Assembly (NCBI RefSeq): GCF_036373705.1 | Contig: NC_089851.1 | Coordinates: forward strand, 60,497,850 to 60,561,849 | DNA: 64,000 nucleotides | Direction: 5' to 3' | DNA from: Amia ocellicauda | Taxonomy: Eukaryota; Chordata; Actinopteri; Amiiformes; Amiidae | Shown here: piece after piece, positions 63,357-64,000 of the stretch | Numbering within the stretch: position 1 is the first letter of the stretch | Layout: the number at the start of each line of letters is the position of its first letter | Made by a program: the position numbers and the translations under genes | Notes under the pieces: model-generated | Database searches by the model: none | What the model was told of the DNA's origin: nothing | Seen by the model: only the letters and a program-made list of their open reading frames with translations

Positions 63357-63474
63357 TCTGGATGCAGGCTGCAACAAAGGAAGCACACAGAGGTGAAAAC
63401 ATAAGGATGACGGGAGCAACAAGCTCCCTGTTGCGACTGTCCAGGGGCGGCAATGGGAATTGGACGTTAGGTAA

Positions 63475-64000
63475 GTAGCATAGTAGCAAAACAACAGATC
63501 ATGGACCACTGTCAATCAGATGCTTGCCTTGCCGTCCATCCATCCATCTATCTATCTATCTATCTATGACTCTCGATATCTAACTCTCTTGCATGCTATC
63601 GCTCCCCCAATGGTCAGTAGCATAGTAGCATAACAGCAGATCACGGACCACTGTCAATCAGATGCTTGCCTTGCCGTCCATCCATCCATCCATCTATCTA
63701 TCTATCTATCTATGACTCTCGATATCTAACTCTCTTGCTTGCTATCGCTCCCCCAATGGTCAGTAGCATAGTAGCATAACAGCAGATCACGGACCACTGT
63801 CAATCAGATGCTTGCCTTGCCGTCCATCCATCCATCTATCTATCTATCTATCTATGACTCTTGATATCTAACTCTCTTGCTTGCTATCGCTACCCCAATG
63901 GTCAGTAGAATAGTAGCATATCAGCAGATCATGGACCACAGTCAATCAGATGCTTGCCTTGCCGTCCATCCATCCATCTATCTATCTAGCTATTTAGCTA
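63475..64000 (+). repeat. Satellite after block 4, to window end
   Basis: About three and a half monomers, starting with GTAGCATAGTAGCAAAACAACAG. The last 20 bases (TCTATCTAGC TATTTAGCTA) are identical to 60301-60320, the lead-in just before block 2, and their last 15 bases recur just before block 3. Confidence 0.93.

Larger units (their letters stand above)
62767..63474 (+). repeat. tRNA-bearing insertion block, copy 4 (708 bp)
   Basis: The left half has copy 1 variants (AATGTTTTC, GGAATTGC, GGTGGTTTG) and the right half has the copy 2 form GTAAGAAAC. Private changes are TTTCTAGTTC and AACATAAGGATGACG. The downstream satellite starts with the CAAAACAACAGATCATGG variant also found in an uninterrupted monomer near 58791-58831. 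Confidence 0.9.

Noticed and set aside
59403-63515. Open frames rich in QNKTK (plus) or FCFVL (minus)
   Set aside because: They are frames through the (AAAAC)n tracts, which contain no stop in several frames. The same frames run through tRNA-Thr, so they are not genes.
1-64000. CENP-B box, telomeric repeat, or transposon terminal repeats in the satellite
   Set aside because: I looked for TTCG-N4-CGGG-like boxes, TTAGGG runs and long inverted repeats and saw none. CCAAT and TGACTC-like motifs in the monomer are too short to support a regulatory claim.

Overview
The window is eukaryotic, non-coding, highly repetitive DNA. Almost all of it is one head-to-tail satellite with a monomer of about 142 bp (roughly 430 monomers, all in the same orientation). 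Each monomer has a fairly constant core of about 105 bp. Landmarks in order are TGACTCT, GATATC, CTCTCTTGCTTGC, CCCCCAATGGTCA, a doubled GTAGCATA, AACAGCAGATCACGG, CAATCAGATGC and TTGCCTTGCCG. The core is joined to a built-in microsatellite, (TCCA)2-5 then (TCTA)3-16, which reads as GATG/GATA repeats on the minus strand. No protein-coding gene is supported anywhere.

Layout: positions 1-59082 are uninterrupted satellite. Shared diagnostic variants show nested higher-order repeats (HORs): units of 1.7-1.85 kb at 1-5 kb; a 2.45 kb duplication at 6-10 kb; multi-kb duplications offset by 7.0-7.4, 5.11, 2.33 and 1.19 kb at 13.4-34 kb; offsets of 4.13, 4.55, 0.84 and 0.73 kb at 35-46 kb; 1.857 kb at 46.6-49.4 kb; and a more variable stretch at 53-59 kb with local units of about 0.3 and 0.7 kb.

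From 59083 to the right end the satellite is interrupted four times (59083, 60383, 61968, 62767) by copies of one unrelated block of 653-708 bp, always at the same point in the monomer. Each block holds a tRNA-Asn(GTT)-like sequence on the plus strand, a nearly intact tRNA-Thr(CGT) on the minus strand facing it, pol III-type terminators between them, and an (AAAAC)n tract of 16-27 units. The blocks appear to have been amplified together with the flanking satellite, and their variants are recombined between copies. A distinctive TAGC-rich microsatellite lead-in at the very right edge suggests a fifth copy begins about 63 bp beyond the window.

The organism is a eukaryote and probably an animal. 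The tRNA-like sequences are 74 nt long, lack an encoded CCA, carry internal A and B boxes and resemble animal cytosolic tRNA-Asn and tRNA-Thr as I recall them. The species cannot be named from this window. All four CpG sites of the monomer vary by both C-to-T and G-to-A, which suggests germline CpG methylation.
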